A stretch of DNA of 64,000 nucleotides, from positions 744,001-808,000 of the forward strand of contig NZ_JAPFQM010000006.1 of the NCBI RefSeq assembly GCF_026241205.1, in the 5' to 3' direction. Source of the stretch: Thermomicrobium sp. 4228-Ro. Lineage in GTDB: Bacteria > Chloroflexota > Chloroflexia > Thermomicrobiales > Thermomicrobiaceae. This document shows positions 8,637 through 17,480 of this stretch, one piece after another. The notes beneath the pieces were generated by a model. The model saw nothing but the letters and a program-made list of their open reading frames with translations. It was not told the DNA's origin and searched no databases. The position numbers and the translations under genes were made by a program. Position 1 is the first letter of the stretch. The number at the start of each line of letters is the position of its first letter.

Positions 8637-9161
8637 ATGGGCGAGCGCGATGGTGTGTTGAGCAGGGAACAGCTCCTCGCCTTGCTGGCGGGCGACCCAC
8701 CGCTGGTACGCGACCTGCCAGCCCCCGACGAACAGCTGCAGCCGCATGGGATCGACCTCACTGTTGCCACTGTGGCTCGCTATGCGAGCAAAGGACAGCT
8801 CGGTGCGAGTGACGCCGAGCGGCGTCTGCCGGAATTCGAGCCGATCGAGCCGGACAGCGCCGGTTGGTGGGACCTCGCACCGGGTCCGTATCTCGTACGG
8901 TTCAGCGAGACCGTCTCGATCCCGGCCGACTGCATGGCCTATGCCCGGCCGCGCTCGAGCTTGCTGCGCTGCGGGGTCGCGCTGCACACGGCAGTGTGGG
9001 ATGCGGGATACCGCGGTCAAGGCGTGGCACTGCTCGTCGTCTACAATCCGGCTGGATTCCGCTTGCAGCGGCACGCTCGGGTCGCCCAGCTCGTCTTCCA
9101 CCGGTTGGAACGACCGGTCGCCGAGGGGTATCGTGGGGCGTATCAGGGTGAGCGTGGATAG
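8637..9161 (+). CDS. dCTP deaminase/dUTPase-family protein
   Basis: The 174-residue protein carries the trimeric dUTPase/dCTP deaminase fold. The segment ARPRSSLLRCGVALHTAVWD, followed by AGYRG, is the nucleotide-binding and catalytic motif of the family (Arg-Ser-Ser plus the conserved Asp and Gly), and PHGIDLTV near residue 40 is the usual N-terminal strand. The family converts dCTP to dUTP or hydrolyses dUTP, limiting uracil in DNA. The start codon abuts the stop of the upstream hydrolase, with GAGGAGG upstream. Whether it deaminates, cleaves, or does both cannot be read from sequence alone. Confidence 0.82.
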   Translation: MGERDGVLSREQLLALLAGDPPLVRDLPAPDEQLQPHGIDLTVATVARYASKGQLGASDAERRLPEFEPIEPDSAGWWDLAPGPYLVRFSETVSIPADCMAYARPRSSLLRCGVALHTAVWDAGYRGQGVALLVVYNPAGFRLQRHARVAQLVFHRLERPVAEGYRGAYQGERG

Positions 9162-9201
9162 ACTCACCCGCGTTCGGGCGACCGTTCCGAGGGGGTAGAC
9201 G

Positions 9202-9606
9202 ATGCCGAGAGAGCGGGCGGCACTGTTCCTGGTGACCCGGTTGCCGACCGATCCGAAAGAGGCGAAGAAGCGGCCCGCTCCTGAAGTCGAGCTCGCTGAG
9301 CAGGAGGCTCGACTTCGTGCGTTCGCTGCGCGCGAAGACTACGAGGTCGCGAAGGTCTTCAGTGAGATCTTGCCGGAGTTTCCTGAGCGACGACCGGGGC
9401 TCAAAGCGCTCCGAACCGCGATGTGGTTGCGCGAGATCGATGTCATTGTCGCAGCCTCGCCGGACTGCCTGTATCGCGATCCGGAGCGACTGAAGAGCTT
9501 TCTGATCGAGGCCCGGACGCTCGGCCAGCGGGTCGAGTTCCTCGAGGTGCCGCCGCTGTACGCTTGGATCGTGAAGGAGTACGGCTGGCCGCTCGAGCGG
9601 CGGTAG
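9202..9606 (+). CDS. Serine-recombinase N-domain homologue lacking the catalytic serine
   Basis: The 134-residue protein follows the layout of a resolvase catalytic domain: a first strand, an E(L)AEQEARLRAFAAREDYEV helix, an RPGLKAL segment, an (D)VIVAASPDCLYRDPERL strand-turn and a LGQRVEFLEVP strand. In active enzymes the first motif reads A-R-V-S-T and the later one D-R-L-S-R-D. Here they are T-R-L-P-T (residues 12-16) and D-C-L-Y-R-D, so the nucleophilic Ser is Pro and a catalytic Arg is Cys. No DNA-binding domain follows. It therefore cannot be a normal recombinase, and a regulatory or domesticated role is inferred. It sits in a plus-strand run with the dUTPase-like and YIP1-like genes. 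Confidence 0.7.
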   Translation: MPRERAALFLVTRLPTDPKEAKKRPAPEVELAEQEARLRAFAAREDYEVAKVFSEILPEFPERRPGLKALRTAMWLREIDVIVAASPDCLYRDPERLKSFLIEARTLGQRVEFLEVPPLYAWIVKEYGWPLERR

Positions 9607-9621
9607 CGAGCGAGGAAGACG

Positions 9622-10131
9622 ATGCTGCGATTGATCATCGATGCGCTCCGTTTCGATCCGCGCGCCTACCGAGCAGTCCGGAACGATCCAGTGGCTACCG
9701 TGCCGGTCCTGCTCTTCGTCGCGCTCTGCGTGCTGGCGGCGGGTGTCGTGGCGCTGCCGTCCGGCGGCTTGCCAGCCTTCGGCGTCACGGCTGCCTCAGC
9801 GTTCGTTTCCTGGACGGTCTTCGTCCTGGCGGCGTACGTCTTCGGCACTAAGGCGTTGCCCGGGGCGGAGACGCAGGCGACGCTCGGCCAGTTGGCCCGC
9901 ACCCTCGGTCTCGCGCTCGCACCGACGCTCCTCCTGGTTTTCGGTGTCGTGCCAGCTCTCCAAGTCGTGGTGGTTCCGCTGGCGCTCGTGTGGACAGTCT
10001 TCACGACGCTCATGGCGTTGCGCGAGACGCTCGGAGTCGGGACGCTCCGGGCGCTTCTGGTCGCCGTGCTCTCCTACGGCGCAGCCGCGATCGTCGGGAG
10101 CTTCTTGACGCCGCCCGGCGCAGCCGGCTGA
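9622..10131 (+). CDS. YIP1-family-like integral membrane protein
   Basis: The 169-residue protein has a short cytoplasmic start (LIIDALRFDPRAYRAVRNDP) followed by five predicted membrane segments (about 25-45, 55-75, 90-112, 115-135 and 143-162). The N-terminal 'xxDPRAFRxVxxD' pattern and five-helix topology match bacterial YIP1-domain proteins, whose role is not defined. GAGGAAG precedes the ATG. Its stop lies 60 bases before the preferred Lon-like start, so the two are likely in one transcript. Confidence 0.65.
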   Translation: MLRLIIDALRFDPRAYRAVRNDPVATVPVLLFVALCVLAAGVVALPSGGLPAFGVTAASAFVSWTVFVLAAYVFGTKALPGAETQATLGQLARTLGLALAPTLLLVFGVVPALQVVVVPLALVWTVFTTLMALRETLGVGTLRALLVAVLSYGAAAIVGSFLTPPGAAG

Positions 10132-10191
10132 ATGCCAGGGAGCAGCTGGCGCAGTCGTCCGTTCGGATGTTCGCGAGGGAGGGAAGGGAAC

Positions 10192-12714
10192 ATGAGCGGG
10201 ACAATGGGTGGTGCGGGGACGCAAGAACTCCGGGTCTCGACCGATCGCTTGCGCCGTCGGCTGGACCCGGCGACCCTCCCGTTCCAGACGACGGCCGAGG
10301 TGGATCCGATCGCAGGCACAGTCGGGCAGCCGCGGGCACTGGAGGCGCTCGAGTTCGGGCTGGAAATCAGCTCCTACGGATACAACGTCTATGTAGCTGG
10401 TCGGCCTGGTTCAGGCCGGGAGAGTACGGTACTCCGTCTCGTCGAGCAGCTCGCTGCGACGAAGCCGACGCCGCCAGACTGGATCTACGTCCACAACTTC
10501 CAGGATCCGGAGCGACCGCTCGCGATCTCGTTACCGGCCGGGCGCGGTGCGCAGCTCGCGCGCGACATGGACGAATTTCTGCGAGCAGCCCAACAGGCGA
10601 TCCCGCGGGCGTTCGAGAGCGAAGAGTACGACCGGAGACGCCGCGCCATCATCGACCGGCTCAACCAGGAGCGCGAGCGGCTGTGGGAAGGCGTTCAGCA
10701 GTTCGCCCAGCAGCTCGGCTTCGCAGTCGAATTGACACCTGCTGGCGTGATCAGCGTACCGGTCGTCCAGGGCCGGCCCCTTGCACCGGAGGAGTACGAG
10801 CGTTTGCCGGAGCCGGTACGCGAGGAGCTGGAACGCCGCAACCAGCGGATCCAGGATCGTGTGGCCGATGCGCTCCGCGAAGTGCGGCGACTGGAGCGCG
10901 AGACGGCCGAGCGTTTGCGGCAGCTCGACCGTGAGGTGGCGCTCTTCGCGGTGGGTGGTTTGTTCGACGAACTCCGGGAACGATACCAAGACGTCCCACA
11001 AGTGCTGGCGTTCCTCGATCAGGTTCGCGAGGACATTCCCGAGCACCTGCACGACTTCTTCCCGCCGCAAGTACCCGGCGTACCGACTCCGATCGCCCAG
11101 CTGCAGGCGCTGCAACAGCAAGAGCATCTCGCCCGCTATCGCATCAACGTCTTGGTCGACAATAGTCAGACGCAAGGCGCGCCGGTGATTTTCGAGCGCA
11201 ACCCTTGGTATTACAACCTCGTCGGACGTATCGACTACCGGGCGACGTTCGGCGCGATGGTCACTGATTTCAGCCAGATTCGGGCGGGAGCCTTACACCG
11301 GGCGAACGGTGGCTTCCTTGTCGTGCATGCTGTCGAGCTGCTCCAGAACCCGTTCGCCTGGGACGCACTCAAGCGAGCGCTCATCACGCGGCAGGTCGTG
11401 ATCGAGAACGTCGGCCAGCAGTACGCGGTGTTGCCGACTGCCACCTTGCGCCCCGATCCGATTCCCCTGGACGTCAAAGTCGTGCTCATCGGCTCACCCT
11501 TGCTCTACTACCTCTTGTCCGCATACGATGACGACTTTCGCGAGCTCTTCCGCGTGCGAGCTGATTTCGCACCAGACATGGATTGGGACGACCAGCACGT
11601 CATGGGCTATGCCGCGTTCATCAGTCGCGTCGTCCGCGAGCAGGGGTTGCGGCATTTCGACCGCAGCGCTGTCGCGCGGGTCATCGAGTTCGGTGCGCGG
11701 CAGGTCGAGCACCAGCGGAAACTCTCCTCGCAGCTGCTCGAGATCGGGAACCTGGTCGCCGAGGCGAGCTATTGGGCAGGAAAGGCCGGGCGCGACATCG
11801 TGACGGCTGAGGATGTCGAGACCGCGATCCAGAAGAAGCGGTACCGGTCCGACCTCATCGCCGAACGGATCCGCGAGCTGATCGCTGAGGGGACGCTCAA
11901 GATCGAGACGCGGGGTGCGCGGGTAGGCGTAATCAACGGACTGGCGGTCGTCGATCTGGGCGATTTTGCCTTCGGCAAACCGTCGCGCGTCACGGCGCGT
12001 ATTGCGCTCGGTCGCGGGAATCTCATCAGCATCGAACGCGAGATCGCGCTCTCCGGGCCGATCCACTCCAAGGGGTTCTTGATCCTCTCCAACTACCTCG
12101 CTGGCGCCTATGCTCAAGATTTCCCGCTGGCGATCAGCGCCTCGATCACCTTCGAGCAGGCCTACGAGGAGATCGAGGGGGACTCGGCTTCCTCGACTGA
12201 ACTCTACGCCTTGCTCTCGGCGCTCTCTGGCTTACCGATCAAGCAAGGCATCGCGGTGACCGGTTCGGTGAACCAGTACGGCGAAGTCCAGGCGATCGGA
12301 GGGGTCAACGAGAAGATCGAGGGGTTCTTCGCAGTCTGCAAGGCGCAAGGACTGACCGGTGAACAGGGAGTCATCATCCCCACGGCGAATGTCCAGCACC
12401 TCATGTTGGACGAGGAAGTGATCCAAGCCGTCGCCGAGGGGAAGTTCCACATTTGGGCCGTCGACACGGTCGACCAGGGGATCGAAATCCTGACCGGTGT
12501 ACCGGCCGGTGAGCGTCAGCCCGATGGGACGTACCCGGAGGGGACAGTCCATCGCCGGGTGATGGATCGGCTGCGCGAGTATGCCGAGCGGATGCGCGAC
12601 TTCGGGCGCCGTGACGAGCGTGGGGAACGTGACGAGTCGCGCGCTGAGGAAACGGCAGCCGATCCGGAACCAGCCGAGAACGGCGGTGGGGAGGATGGCT
12701 CGCCGAGCAGCTGA
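10192..12714 (+). CDS. Lon-like ATP-dependent protease (AAA_32 type)
   Basis: The protein (840 residues) combines an N-terminal Lon-associated domain, an AAA+ ATPase region and a C-terminal S16 serine protease domain, degrading proteins in the cytoplasm. The nucleotide loop GRPGSGRES (residues 70-78) has Arg in place of the usual Lys, as is common in this Lon subgroup (E. coli YcbZ-like). A coiled-coil insert spans roughly residues 125-270. In the protease domain the GDSASS motif gives the catalytic Ser665 and GGVNEKIEG gives Lys708, the 43-residue spacing of the Lon Ser-Lys dyad. The C-terminal 35 residues are acidic and low in complexity. The ATG at 10192 follows GGGAGGGAAGGGAAC; the frame is also open from 10132, which abuts the previous stop. 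Confidence 0.88.
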   Translation: MSGTMGGAGTQELRVSTDRLRRRLDPATLPFQTTAEVDPIAGTVGQPRALEALEFGLEISSYGYNVYVAGRPGSGRESTVLRLVEQLAATKPTPPDWIYVHNFQDPERPLAISLPAGRGAQLARDMDEFLRAAQQAIPRAFESEEYDRRRRAIIDRLNQERERLWEGVQQFAQQLGFAVELTPAGVISVPVVQGRPLAPEEYERLPEPVREELERRNQRIQDRVADALREVRRLERETAERLRQLDREVALFAVGGLFDELRERYQDVPQVLAFLDQVREDIPEHLHDFFPPQVPGVPTPIAQLQALQQQEHLARYRINVLVDNSQTQGAPVIFERNPWYYNLVGRIDYRATFGAMVTDFSQIRAGALHRANGGFLVVHAVELLQNPFAWDALKRALITRQVVIENVGQQYAVLPTATLRPDPIPLDVKVVLIGSPLLYYLLSAYDDDFRELFRVRADFAPDMDWDDQHVMGYAAFISRVVREQGLRHFDRSAVARVIEFGARQVEHQRKLSSQLLEIGNLVAEASYWAGKAGRDIVTAEDVETAIQKKRYRSDLIAERIRELIAEGTLKIETRGARVGVINGLAVVDLGDFAFGKPSRVTARIALGRGNLISIEREIALSGPIHSKGFLILSNYLAGAYAQDFPLAISASITFEQAYEEIEGDSASSTELYALLSALSGLPIKQGIAVTGSVNQYGEVQAIGGVNEKIEGFFAVCKAQGLTGEQGVIIPTANVQHLMLDEEVIQAVAEGKFHIWAVDTVDQGIEILTGVPAGERQPDGTYPEGTVHRRVMDRLREYAERMRDFGRRDERGERDESRAEETAADPEPAENGGGEDGSPSS

Positions 12715-12718
12715 CCGC

Positions 12719-12898
12719 TCACCGTGAGGGGTGGCGGCCGAAGCGCTCGCGTAACTGTTCGATCAAGAGTTCGATACCGCGTGTGCGCTCTTCCGGTCGC
12801 GCTGGCGGGATACCGAGCCAGCGGAGACAGAGGGCGACGAGTGCAGTCAGGATAGCCGCGCTGATCAGTGCGAGAGCGAGCAGCGTGAGCGTCTCCAT
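12719..12898 (-). CDS. Tiny single-pass membrane protein (59 aa)
   Basis: An ATG at 12898 opens a 59-residue frame ending at TGA 12719-12721, five bases from the stop of the convergent Lon-like gene. Residues 3-28 form one strong hydrophobic helix ending in an LRWLG boundary, followed by a charged amphipathic tail (PPARPEERTRG, then IELLIEQLRERFG). Codon choice strongly favours G/C in third positions, like neighbouring genes, which argues that it is real. No strong ribosome site is visible. The layout of one helix plus a cytoplasmic amphipathic helix resembles small membrane-complex regulators, but no family is recognised. Confidence 0.55.
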   Translation of the reverse strand: METLTLLALALISAAILTALVALCLRWLGIPPARPEERTRGIELLIEQLRERFGRHPSR

Positions 12899-13137
12899 AA
12901 CGGAACTCTGGCGAGCGGGACGACTGGTCGCCGGTCAACGCGTGGTCGCCGGCGTGTGTCTGTGTCCAGACGATCGGACAAGCGTCTGCCGCGTCGACTG
13001 TGCTGGCGAGAGGTACGGCGACGCACATCCAGCCGGTCGACTACGGGCGCAGGCTGATCGCCACACGAGTATGCTCGGAAAGCCTGGTCGGCCGCTTGGC
13101 CGGCCGAGACTTCTGGTAGTCGGACTGCAGGGAGGCC

Positions 13138-13320
13138 GTGGCCATCGACTGGACGCATCCTGGAACGTGGCTCTTCGTGCTCGCGTTCATCCTCTTGCCC
13201 ACTGCGGTACTGGTCTGGGCAGGATGGACGCTCATAACCGAGCAGCGGACGAAAGGGCACTGTCCAGAACCGAGCGAGGATCAGTCGGCAGACGACCCAC
13301 CGAGCCCGAAGGCGTCGTGA
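13138..13320 (+). CDS. Small single-pass membrane protein (60 aa)
   Basis: The 60-residue frame starts at GTG 13138 just after AGGGAGG. It has one membrane segment (about residues 10-32, TWLFVLAFILLPTAVLVWAGW) and a polar Glu/Ser/Pro-rich tail. The last 40 bases overlap the 3' end of the convergent aspartokinase gene, and the ribosome site is unusually close to the start, so confidence is moderate. It is the second tiny membrane protein in this stretch. Function unknown. Confidence 0.42.
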   Translation: MAIDWTHPGTWLFVLAFILLPTAVLVWAGWTLITEQRTKGHCPEPSEDQSADDPPSPKAS

Positions 13321-14696
13321 ATCGCGGGGACAGCGCGGGCCACCTCGTCTTCGCGGATGACGAACGAGATGTTGAGCTCGCTCGATCCCTGGGCGATCGC
13401 GACGATGTTGATCCGGTGCTGGCCGAGCGTACCGAAGACGCGGCCGGCGACGCCCGGCGTACCGCGCATTCCGGCGCCGACGACGGCGACGATCGCCATC
13501 CCAGGCTCTTCCCAGATACGCGCGATGCGTCCCTTGAGGAGGTCGAGCTCGAACTCGCGCTCGAGCGCGCGCAGCACCTTGCTCGCATCGGTGCGTCGGA
13601 CGACGAAGCCGAGACTGTGCTGCGAGGAGGCTTGGAAGACCATATAGACATTGACGCCGGTGCGCCCGACCGTTTCGAAGACACGTGCAGTGACGTCGGC
13701 GACTCCGAGGAAGCCTGAGCCCTCGACGGTGATCACGCTGACACCAGGAATCGCGGTGATCGCCTTGACGACCGAGCCGTTCGCGCTCGTTTCCGGCCCG
13801 ATCCGCGTTCCGGGGTGCTCGGGGTTGAACGTGTTCTTGATCCAGATCGGGATGCCGCGTTCGGCGGCTGGCTGCATCGTCCGTGGGTGGATGACCTTGG
13901 CGCCGAAGTAGGCCAGTTCGGTCGCTTCCGCGAAGGAGATCGCGGGAAGCGTGCGGGCACTCGGGACGAGCCGTGGGTCAGCCGTCAGCACGCCGTCGAC
14001 GTCTGTCCAGATCCAGACCTCTTCGGCGTCGAGCGCATGCGCCAGGATGGAGGCCGAGAAGTCGGATCCACCGCGGCCGAGCGTCGTGACAGCGCCCTTG
14101 TGGGTCGCACCGAAGAATCCTGTCACGACGGGAAGCTTCCCCGACTCGAGGAGCGGCACCAAGACTGCCTCGGCTCGGGCACGGGTTTCGTCGAGAAGTG
14201 GATTTGCGTTGCCGAAGTGATCGTCGGTCACGATCACTCGGTCGCTCTCGACCGGGACGGCTGGGATACCGCGCTCCTCGAGGACGGCTGCCACGACGAC
14301 GGCACTCATCCGCTCGCCGAAGGAGACGATCCAATCGAGCGCGCGTGGCGAGAGGTCACGCAACACGTGGACGGACTCGACGAGCCGGGCACAGCGGGCA
14401 GCGAGTTCGGCGAGGCGAGCGATCGTCGCCTCCTGGCGCGCAGGAGTGGCGATCAGTTCGGTCGTCACCGCCTCGTGCCGCTCGAGCAGTTCGCGCTGGA
14501 GTGTTCCGGCTGCGTGCTCGTCGCCCTCAGCCGCGGCCTGGGCGGCCGCGATCAGCTGGTTGGTGACACCGCTCATCGCCGAAACGACGGCAACGAGGCG
14601 TCCGTCGCCACGGTAGGCGTCGGCGATGATCCGCGCCGTGCGATCGATCGCTGCGGCATTGCCGACCGAGGTTCCGCCGAACTTCATCACCCGCAT
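13281..14696 (-). CDS. lysC: Aspartate kinase
   Basis: The 471-residue enzyme phosphorylates L-aspartate, the first step towards lysine, threonine and methionine. It begins with the family signature VMKFGGTSVG, has the SFGERMSAVVVAAVLEERG and GRGGSDFSASILAHAL catalytic segments, and ends with two ACT domains (about residues 310-465: TVEGSGFLGVADVTARVFE and VVGAGMRGTPGVAGRVFGT). The ACT domains suggest feedback control by lysine and/or threonine. This is a monofunctional enzyme with no homoserine dehydrogenase fusion. GGAGGTGGAGG lies upstream of the ATG. It is transcribed alone, divergently from the sigma-factor gene; no lysine riboswitch was recognised in the 210-base leader. Confidence 0.93.
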   Translation of the reverse strand: MRVMKFGGTSVGNAAAIDRTARIIADAYRGDGRLVAVVSAMSGVTNQLIAAAQAAAEGDEHAAGTLQRELLERHEAVTTELIATPARQEATIARLAELAARCARLVESVHVLRDLSPRALDWIVSFGERMSAVVVAAVLEERGIPAVPVESDRVIVTDDHFGNANPLLDETRARAEAVLVPLLESGKLPVVTGFFGATHKGAVTTLGRGGSDFSASILAHALDAEEVWIWTDVDGVLTADPRLVPSARTLPAISFAEATELAYFGAKVIHPRTMQPAAERGIPIWIKNTFNPEHPGTRIGPETSANGSVVKAITAIPGVSVITVEGSGFLGVADVTARVFETVGRTGVNVYMVFQASSQHSLGFVVRRTDASKVLRALEREFELDLLKGRIARIWEEPGMAIVAVVGAGMRGTPGVAGRVFGTLGQHRINIVAIAQGSSELNISFVIREDEVARAVPAIHDAFGLGGSSAD

Positions 14697-14906
14697 CGTC
14701 GCTGTCCTCCACCTCCGGCGCCACGGCGCTCACGCGCTCTGTACTTCCCGAATGGGCAAGGATAGCGTGGAGAGCTGCGAACTGCGAACACACCACGGTG
14801 ACGCCCATGTCGGGACCAGTGATCGTGCGCCACCTGAAGGGTGCATGCCCAGATGCTACTATTGCGCCGTCGAGCAGCTGGCCGAATAGGAGAAGCGCGA
14901 CGCCTT

Positions 14907-16208
14907 ATGGCCCGAATGCAGCAAGGATCCCGCACCGACGACGAACTCGTGCAGCGTTTCCGCGCGGGGGACAGTCAGGCCTTCGCGACCCTCTACGAGC
15001 GCTACGTCGACCGGATCTACGATTTTGTCGTGCGTCTCATCGGTGACCGCGACGCCGCGGCCGATATCACCCAGGAGACGTTCCTCAAAGCGATGCAAGC
15101 GCTGCGGGCGCGCCGGTTCAGCGGCTCGCTGCGAGCCTGGCTCTTCACCATCGCCCGCAACGCAGCGATCGACTACCAGCGCCGTCAACGGACGACTGCC
15201 TTCTCGCACCTTCCCACACCGGAAGGAGAGGAGTGGGAGCCGGAGATTCCCGCGAGCGGCCCGGAGGCCGAGCCGGAAGAAACGACTCGACGGCGCGAAC
15301 TGGCCGAGCTGGTCTGGCAAGCTGCGCGGGGTCTGCCACCGAACGACTACGCCGTCCTCGAGCTGGCGCTGCGACACGACCTCACACCAGCCGAGGTCGC
15401 GCAGGTCGTCGGTGTGCGGCGCGGTGCGATCAATACGCGCCTCAGTCGCGTGCGTGACGCGCTGGAGGAAAGCTTCACGGTGTTGTTGTTGGCGCGCCGG
15501 AGTCGCCAGAACTGCCCCGAGCTGGCGCGGCTGCTCGAAGGGACGTCGCTCCCGGAGGGACTCACACCGGAACTGCGGCGGGCGGTCGCCCGGCATGTCG
15601 AGCACTGCGAGACCTGCCAGCGTGCTCGCCGGGCGATCAGTGCTGCCGATCTCCTGCCTGCTTTGGCTCCTGTCCTGCCGACTGGAGAGATGCGCGAGGC
15701 GATCCGCCAGGCGATCGAGCAGGGGCTTGCTGCCCCGACTGCTGCGCCCGTCGGCGTGGTACGGTTGCGCGACTGGATCCGTCATTCGTCGTGGGCGAAA
15801 GCGGCACTTGCCGCCGTCGGGGGGCTGGTTGTCGTGACGGTGGTTGGCTGGGGGTATCTCACCTGGGGGACCGCTCCGGTCGCGGTGCAGACGGTCGGCT
15901 GCCCACCGCTCGCACTCCGGCTCGACCCGCCGGCTGCCGTGGCTGGACGACTCCTCGGGGTACCGTCGGTGCTCGAGCCCGGGCGACCGGCGACGTTCCG
16001 GTTACCGGCTGGAACGTTGCGGGCGACCGTCGGGAAAGGGGAAGCGACCTTGCAGGTGGCTGGCCTCGGCGTCCACCTCCGTATCCTCGCTGACCTGGCG
16101 GATGTCACGTGGGACGGGAGGAAGCTCCTCGGTCAGGGCACGGTCACCGTCGCACTCGACCGGGGTTCTCCCTCGGCCGTCACACTCGTCTGCCGGCCGA
16201 CCGCGTAA
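14907..16208 (+). CDS. ECF RNA polymerase sigma factor fused to zinc-finger/transmembrane anti-sigma-like region
   Basis: Residues 1-170 form an ECF sigma factor: region 2 (FRAGDSQAFATLYERYVDR, DITQETFLKA, SLRAWLFTIARNAAIDYQRR) and region 4 (LPPNDYAVLELALRHDLTPAEVAQVVGV, then RRGAINTRLSRVRDAL). Next comes a zinc-finger segment HVEHCETC (HX3CX2C, the ZAS pattern of anti-sigma factors), a membrane helix (AALAAVGGLVVVTVVGWGYL, about residue 305-325) and about 105 residues of beta-rich exported domain with one Cys near each end. The predicted single chain would tether a sigma factor to the membrane. The start is uncertain: ATG 14907 has AGGAG 14 bases upstream, and the frame is open back to GTG 14841. 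Three lipoprotein genes follow and are possible targets. Confidence 0.85.
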   Translation: MARMQQGSRTDDELVQRFRAGDSQAFATLYERYVDRIYDFVVRLIGDRDAAADITQETFLKAMQALRARRFSGSLRAWLFTIARNAAIDYQRRQRTTAFSHLPTPEGEEWEPEIPASGPEAEPEETTRRRELAELVWQAARGLPPNDYAVLELALRHDLTPAEVAQVVGVRRGAINTRLSRVRDALEESFTVLLLARRSRQNCPELARLLEGTSLPEGLTPELRRAVARHVEHCETCQRARRAISAADLLPALAPVLPTGEMREAIRQAIEQGLAAPTAAPVGVVRLRDWIRHSSWAKAALAAVGGLVVVTVVGWGYLTWGTAPVAVQTVGCPPLALRLDPPAAVAGRLLGVPSVLEPGRPATFRLPAGTLRATVGKGEATLQVAGLGVHLRILADLADVTWDGRKLLGQGTVTVALDRGSPSAVTLVCRPTA

Positions 16209-16372
16209 CTGCTGGACCCCTTCGCTCGTTGTATAGGTGACCAGGTCGGGTTCCTGCTGCGCTGGAGACCGATCAGGAAAGGGGGAAGAACCAGCATCCG
16301 GTCGATGGTCTAGTAGCCCGTGACGACGCACTGGGTGACTGTGCGCCGGCACGAGCGGGAAGGAGGAGAGAG

Positions 16373-17176
16373 ATGTCCCGTGCCTTCCGGTGGTTGGTCG
16401 TGTCCGCCGTCGCTGGCGCACTCGCACTCGCTGCGTGTGGTGGTGCGTCGCCACCGACGCGCGCTCCCTCGACGCCGAGCGTGCTGACGCCCGGCGGGTC
16501 GGGCTCTACCGCGACACAAGGATCGCCGACGGCGACGCCGGGATCGGCTCCAGCGACCACTCCGCTCGTCCCGACCGTCGTCGCCTCCGGTTCGAGTGCG
16601 CCGCCCAGTCTGCCCACCACGGTCAGCGTCAGCTCGGTGACTGTCACCACCGTTCCCACGGCGACACCGACGCCGACGGCTGCTCCGACTGCCACGGCTG
16701 CTCCCACCGCGACACCGACCGCTGCTCCCACGGCGACGCCGACGGCAGTGCCGACCGCGACGCCGGGTGACGATACGCCCCCGACCACGACGGCGGGATG
16801 TGACCTCGCGGTCGGTATCGGTCTCCTCGAGACGATTCCGGGAAAGTACCAGGTGACGGCCGGAGTGAGCAGCGTCGGTGGTGCGAACTGCCCGCCACCG
16901 GTGACGCTCAACCTCAGCGTCACGCCCAGTGGCGCGCTGACACTGGGAAGTCTGGCAGTGGCCTATGAGTACAACGGCTCGGCGGGCTGGAGTTGCAGCG
17001 GGACGACCTGTACCGCCTCCGCTGCGGTGCCGGGCAACCCGCCTGGCACCATGTACCAGGTCGGTTTCCAGACGATGGCGACGCTCGCCTCCGGTTCCGC
17101 GCAGCTGTGTGCGACCGTGACGAGTAGCGCCGATACGAACGCGGCGAACGATACCTGGTGCGAGGCGCTGCCATGA
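16373..17176 (+). CDS. Stalked lipoprotein with C-terminal Cys-containing beta domain (paralogue 1)
   Basis: The 267-residue product has a lipoprotein signal peptide (lipobox ALAAC, Cys at about residue 21), then a long Thr/Pro/Ala stalk of PTATPTAAPTATP-type repeats to about residue 140, and a C-terminal domain starting GCDLAVGIGLLETIPG. That domain contains GWSCSGTTC and a closing ...NAANDTWC, a disulfide-bearing Ig/DUF11-like pattern shared with the next two genes. It should be anchored in the membrane and project outwards. GAAGGAGGAGAG precedes the ATG. No enzymatic motif is visible. Confidence 0.78.
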   Translation: MSRAFRWLVVSAVAGALALAACGGASPPTRAPSTPSVLTPGGSGSTATQGSPTATPGSAPATTPLVPTVVASGSSAPPSLPTTVSVSSVTVTTVPTATPTPTAAPTATAAPTATPTAAPTATPTAVPTATPGDDTPPTTTAGCDLAVGIGLLETIPGKYQVTAGVSSVGGANCPPPVTLNLSVTPSGALTLGSLAVAYEYNGSAGWSCSGTTCTASAAVPGNPPGTMYQVGFQTMATLASGSAQLCATVTSSADTNAANDTWCEALP

Positions 17177-17480
17177 GGTGTGGACCACTCCGTCGCGGAC
17201 GGCAGCAGTACTCGCGATCGTCCTGCCGCGGCGCGCGGGGGCGTACGGGCGCGCTCGAGAACGCGCGAAGGAGAACGGGTGTGGGCCGCCGGATCCGAGA
17301 GCGAGCGGGAGCCCGATCTCGCTCCGGAAAGCGCGTCGCTGGAGGATGAGGTCTCGCGTCTCGATCCGTGGGCGGCCCGGATCGTCGGTGCCGCACGGAA
17401 GCGGGGATCGTCGTTGGCTGTCGCTCACTCGTTGGTCGCGAGGATGCGTGCAGAGCGGGATCGTGAAGAGAGGTTGAGCA
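17177..17480. other. Gap between lipoprotein genes
   Basis: About 300 bases. One plus-strand frame from a GTG at 17279, behind a good AGGAG, is helical-looking, but it runs on into the next gene in the wrong frame up to 17845, so I do not call it. No terminator hairpin was recognised. Confidence 0.35.

Noticed and set aside
12783-13718. Plus-strand frame of 311 codons opposite aspartokinase
   Set aside because: It is the antisense shadow of lysC and has no protein-like domain.
16640-16780. Short-period DNA repeat that might be a CRISPR or satellite
   Set aside because: It is the coding sequence for the Thr/Pro/Ala lipoprotein stalk in frame; similar stretches occur in the other lipoproteins and ABC binding proteins. 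No spacer-repeat pattern exists anywhere in the window.
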